From positions 1-9,154 of the forward strand of contig JAITJA010000090.1 in NCBI GenBank assembly GCA_031279175.1: 9,154 nucleotides of DNA, written 5' to 3'. The notes under the pieces were generated by a model that was not told the origin of the DNA, did no database searches, and saw only the letters and a list, made by a program, of their open reading frames with translations. This document shows, in pieces, positions 6,551-9,154 of this stretch (positions are counted from its first letter, which is position 1; each line of letters begins with the position of its first letter). The position numbers were made by a program, and so were the translations under genes. The stretch comes from Odoribacteraceae bacterium. Lineage in GTDB: Bacteria; Bacteroidota; Bacteroidia; Bacteroidales; Marinifilaceae.

Positions 6551-8435
6551 CCTCGTGAGATATCTTATTATATGGTGTTTGTCGCTATTCCTTGTCGGTC
6601 AATCGCGGGCGGGGGAGAGCTCCTCGTCCCGGCCGGATTCCCTTTACGCGTCGATCGTCTTCATGCCGGATAGCCTGATAGGCGATTCGCTACACTACGA
6701 GTTCGTCCGTCTCAAGGAAATAGCTTACCGCCACAAGTGGAGCAGGCAATTGTACCGGATTTTCTTCCCGCGCCTGCCTCGCGGCAAGATCGAGGTACTC
6801 GAGGCGGAGAATAGCGAGGCGAGATACAAGGCCTACCAGGGACGGACGATCCGTGAAATACGCGTGAGGGTGCTCCCTCCTTTCGGGACAAGCATCCGGG
6901 ACACGATCTACGAGCGAGACAGCACCCGCTGGTTCGAGGCGATGGGCAATTCCGTTCACAAGCGAACATCGGAACGACTGGTGAAGAGGCGACTGACCGT
7001 GAAGCCGGGAGACAGGCTCGTCCCCTTCGAGCTGGTGCAAAACGAACTATTGTTGAAACAACTCTCGAACATCGATGACGCCTTGATTCGCGTCGCGGAG
7101 GTAGAAGGAGATTCCACGATAGTGGACTTGCAGGTGACGTGCCGCGACGAGTTCTCGTGGACGGGGAGTGGTAGCACGAACTTCCTCTACAACGCGGAGA
7201 TCGGTATCGAAAACAGGAACCTGTGGGGGATCGGGCACTCCGCGCATTACGACGTCGAGTATCGCGGGCATCAAGAGCAGAAATGGGGACATCGCGTGGA
7301 ATACATGATCAGCGACGTTTTCTCCTCTCGCCTCGACTTCCGGGGCGAGTACCGGGACACGCGAGATAATCACTTCTTCTCGCTGGAGTTAGAGCGAGAG
7401 TTCCTGACGGCCGCGACGCGCTGGGCGGGAGGATCGGCCTTCAAGCGGGTCTATTCCTCGACGATGCTGGTGGACCAAGAGGTCACGCGCCCCGTGGAAT
7501 TGTTCAACTATCGGCTGGTAGACCTCTGGGCGGGTCATTCCTGGCAATGGCCGCAACGCTACACGTTTAACCAAAACGTGTTCATCACTGCCCGTTACTC
7601 TTCCATCCGCTTTGCCGACCGCCCGGGGATCTCACCGGACAGCAATCATTTCTACTACGACAAGGACACCTACATCGCCGCCTTGAGCTACATGAAACTG
7701 AAATACTTCAAGGCAAACTTGATCTACGATTTCGGGCGCACAGAGGAAATCCCGTCGGGATTATACGGCACGTTCATCGCTGGATACGAGAAACAAAACT
7801 TCGACGACCTCGTCTACCTCGGGTCGGAGTGGGTCTACTCGTGGTACAACGTGTATGCCGATCGCTTTTACGCCTTATCCATGGCGCTGGGCACGTTCTT
7901 TAATTCCTACAAGATAGAACGCGGTATTTTCAAGATAGACGGGAAATACATCAGTCCCCTTTATCACCTCGGCAAGAACCGCTACCGTTTTTATGCCCGC
8001 GTCGATTACGTGCGCGGGATTGCCCGTCCCACCGGGGACTCTATCTATTTCCGAGGCAAAGACATCTACGGATTCAACGGCAGCAGGCGGACGATGCCAG
8101 GCGGCAATCATCGTTTCTCCGCGTCGCTCTCCACGACACTTTTCCTGCCGCGGGTCAAGTGGGGTTTCCGCACCTCTCTCTCCGCCTACGCCGACCTTGG
8201 AGTGCTCGCCACCGGGGACAAATCCCTGTTCAAGAGCCTACCGTACTGGGGACTCGGCACGAGCCTAAACCTGCGAAATGACAATATCATCTTCAAGAAC
8301 ATGAGCATACGACTCGTCTATTATCCACGTGTCACGGGCGGTCTGAGATCCATCCAGGCGAGCGCCTACGCGAGTCGCGAAAATGGCTTCCACGACTACA
8401 AGGTACGCGCTCCCGAACCCGTGCGCTACGAGTAA
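6543..8435 (+). CDS. POTRA-containing outer-membrane beta-barrel protein (BamA/TamA-like), function unknown
   Basis: A 630-residue exported protein. Residues 1 to about 23 form a signal peptide (LIIWCLSLFLVGQSRA). About 100-205 resembles a POTRA domain: GRTIREIRV, then NSVHKRTSERLVKRRL (N136 onward), KPGDRLVPFELVQNE, and a final strand with VDLQVTCRDEFSW. The remainder is a run of amphipathic strands rich in Tyr, Trp and Phe with alternating polar residues, as in a 12-16-strand outer-membrane barrel. Unlike the phospholipase barrel it does not end in Phe; a charged tail, VRAPEPVRYE, follows the last strands. The GTG at 6543 overlaps the apbE stop; a second in-frame GTG at 6555 would also leave a signal peptide. 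It is the last gene of the operon. Related proteins are commonly annotated in Bacteroidota as BamA/TamA-family proteins. With a single recognisable POTRA it is unlikely to be the essential BamA itself. Possible roles include assembly of, or a channel for, products of this operon, but that is inference. Confidence 0.8.
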   Translation: MNSLVRYLIIWCLSLFLVGQSRAGESSSSRPDSLYASIVFMPDSLIGDSLHYEFVRLKEIAYRHKWSRQLYRIFFPRLPRGKIEVLEAENSEARYKAYQGRTIREIRVRVLPPFGTSIRDTIYERDSTRWFEAMGNSVHKRTSERLVKRRLTVKPGDRLVPFELVQNELLLKQLSNIDDALIRVAEVEGDSTIVDLQVTCRDEFSWTGSGSTNFLYNAEIGIENRNLWGIGHSAHYDVEYRGHQEQKWGHRVEYMISDVFSSRLDFRGEYRDTRDNHFFSLELEREFLTAATRWAGGSAFKRVYSSTMLVDQEVTRPVELFNYRLVDLWAGHSWQWPQRYTFNQNVFITARYSSIRFADRPGISPDSNHFYYDKDTYIAALSYMKLKYFKANLIYDFGRTEEIPSGLYGTFIAGYEKQNFDDLVYLGSEWVYSWYNVYADRFYALSMALGTFFNSYKIERGIFKIDGKYISPLYHLGKNRYRFYARVDYVRGIARPTGDSIYFRGKDIYGFNGSRRTMPGGNHRFSASLSTTLFLPRVKWGFRTSLSAYADLGVLATGDKSLFKSLPYWGLGTSLNLRNDNIIFKNMSIRLVYYPRVTGGLRSIQASAYASRENGFHDYKVRAPEPVRYE

Positions 8436-8467
8436 TCCCTTCTCTTTACAGCAACAAGAACGAAGAA

Positions 8468-8590
8468 CCCCGTCACGCCCCGGCCGTTAATTGACGGGAA
8501 TACTGCCGTCCCGTGCTTGCCCCCGACAGTAGGGTAATACCCCGGAGGATGTAAACCGCCTCGCGAACAGGAGACTACGCGGGGCAAGCC
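8468..8590 (+). other. Cluster of inverted repeats; possible structured RNA or operon 3' end
   Basis: Three pairings are visible. CCCGTCA (8469-8475) pairs with TGACGGG (8492-8498). The bases GACGG (8493-8497) within the latter can alternatively pair with CCGTC (8506-8510). A longer-range perfect 9-bp helix joins GCTTGCCCC (8515-8523) to GGGGCAAGC (8581-8589), enclosing small hairpins GGGT/ACCC (8532-8542) and GAGG/CCTC (8545-8562). The element starts about 30 bases after the operon stop. It may form the end of the transcript, but no T tract follows, so it is not a standard intrinsic terminator. The strand is assumed from the operon. Confidence 0.4.
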
Positions 8591-8988
8591 TTCCGCATCG
8601 CTCGAACAATGAAGTGATGTACCTATTTCCGCGCGTCTTTCGTGCAAGGCCAATCAGCCTTCGGCTAACGGGAGAGACAAGGGGAGTAAGATAAACCGCG
8701 TCCATCCGGGCAAGAGCAAGGGAGAGATGTTACCAATCTCTTCTTCACGAGACGGGCGCGGGAATTGATTTTTAAACCACCAAGAACCAGGCGCTTGACC
8801 AGTCGCGTTCCGGTACATCCTTGTCAGGCAAGGATCGTGCGTCCATCCCCTTGCTCGATCGCGTCTTGCATGTCGCGCTTGAGGGAGGGGGAGAGGCACG
8901 TTCCCCGGGCAACGAGCATCTATTAACCCCCTCGACTGCAAAATGCAGGAAAACGCGCGGGCTCCCGCCAGGGATCTCGCCATCTTGC

Positions 8989-9030
8989 CCTCTCTCTGCT
9001 CCATCTCGTCCTCTCTCTGCTCCATCTCGA
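8989..9030. repeat. 21-bp tandem repeat, two copies
   Basis: Two adjacent 21-base copies (8989-9009 and 9010-9030) are identical except for the last base. Each starts CCTCTCTCTGCTCC and ends ATCTCG plus T or A. On the minus strand the unit is a multiple of three and would read as a MEQRE(D/G) heptad. Identity over 20 bases points to recent duplication. Confidence 0.85.
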
Positions 9031-9099
9031 CAGTTAGTTTTTCCACCTTCCCCCTGGATTCCCCGCTCCTCCACGAAAGTATCCCGGTAACCCGTGCTA

Positions 9100-9154
9100 G
9101 TGACGTCATCCTCACTTGGGGTGACGTAACTTTAACTCAGGGTGACGTCACTTT
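9100..9154. repeat. Start of a 21-bp-period array with palindromic GTGACGTCAC core, continuing off the window
   Basis: GTGACGT occurs at 9100, 9121 and 9142, exactly 21 bases apart. The second and third units share GGGTGACGT(C/A)ACTTT, 12 of the 13 visible unit bases matching; the first unit is more diverged (14 of 21 to the second). The third unit contains the perfect 10-base palindrome GTGACGTCAC. The array is cut by the right edge, so its copy number is unknown. Even spacing near two helical turns would suit a set of protein-binding sites, but it could equally be a simple minisatellite. Confidence 0.7.

Larger units (their letters stand above)
8436..9154. other. Non-coding tail after the operon, about 720 bp with no credible gene
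   Basis: Open frames exist on the minus strand (for example 8654-9115), but their translations have no recognisable domain, are rich in Arg, Pro and Gly, and overlap one another in several frames, as expected from GC-rich non-coding DNA. No tRNA or rRNA is recognisable. Base composition stays GC-rich. What can be seen is a cluster of inverted repeats at 8468-8590, small hairpins at 8723-8741 (AGAGAT/ATCTCT) and 8819-8833 (CCTTG/CAAGG), and two separate 21-bp tandem repeats near the right end. Confidence 0.6.

Noticed and set aside
8515..8590. Cobalamin riboswitch
   Set aside because: Only short fragments resemble the consensus, conserved middle motifs are absent, and no gene follows downstream on that strand. 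Kept only as a question about a structured RNA.
8654..9115. 153-codon minus-strand open frame, with an overlapping 100-codon frame
   Set aside because: Low-complexity Arg/Pro/Gly-rich translation with no recognisable domain, GTG start and no promoter; the repeated MEQRE stretch is explained by the 21-bp DNA duplication.
8989..9154. CRISPR array
   Set aside because: The 21-bp units are contiguous tandem copies without unique spacers, and no cas gene is present.

Overview
The window looks like chromosomal DNA of a GC-rich member of the Bacteroidota, probably Bacteroidales. The evidence is a fused SecDF with the extended periplasmic loop usual in that phylum, the absence of Shine-Dalgarno sequences before the starts, and a promoter matching the Bacteroidota -7 consensus TAnnTTTG ahead of the main operon. 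No phage, plasmid or transposase gene is visible. The genus cannot be named from this sequence.

Layout. The left third (1-3186) is read leftward. It holds the 3'-truncated secDF, with its C-terminal end off the window, and upstream of it a small cytosolic retropepsin-like aspartic protease (2752-3186). A short divergent control region (3187-3346) carries promoter candidates for both directions and a 7-bp inverted repeat. From 3347 to 8435 three genes are read rightward without gaps. They are a signal-peptide-bearing patatin-like phospholipase fused to a POTRA domain and an Omp85-type beta-barrel, an ApbE-type FAD:protein FMN transferase lipoprotein that starts at the base after the previous stop, and a second POTRA plus beta-barrel outer-membrane protein whose GTG start overlaps the apbE stop. 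This spacing argues for one transcript and translational coupling. From 8436 to the right edge (about 720 bp) there is no credible gene. That stretch has a cluster of inverted repeats just after the operon, a two-copy 21-bp tandem repeat, and at the edge the start of an unrelated array, also of period 21 bp, built on the palindrome GTGACGTCAC.

How the parts relate. Everything coding here except the small protease concerns the cell envelope. SecDF drives protein export across the inner membrane. The three-gene operon encodes exported products: an outer-membrane-anchored lipase of the type V-d (PlpD/FplA) kind, a periplasm-facing flavinylating lipoprotein, and an Omp85-like barrel of unknown role. 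The joint task of these three is not evident from sequence. The most unusual signals are the operon combination, the lone retropepsin-like protein, and the structured, repeat-bearing non-coding tail.
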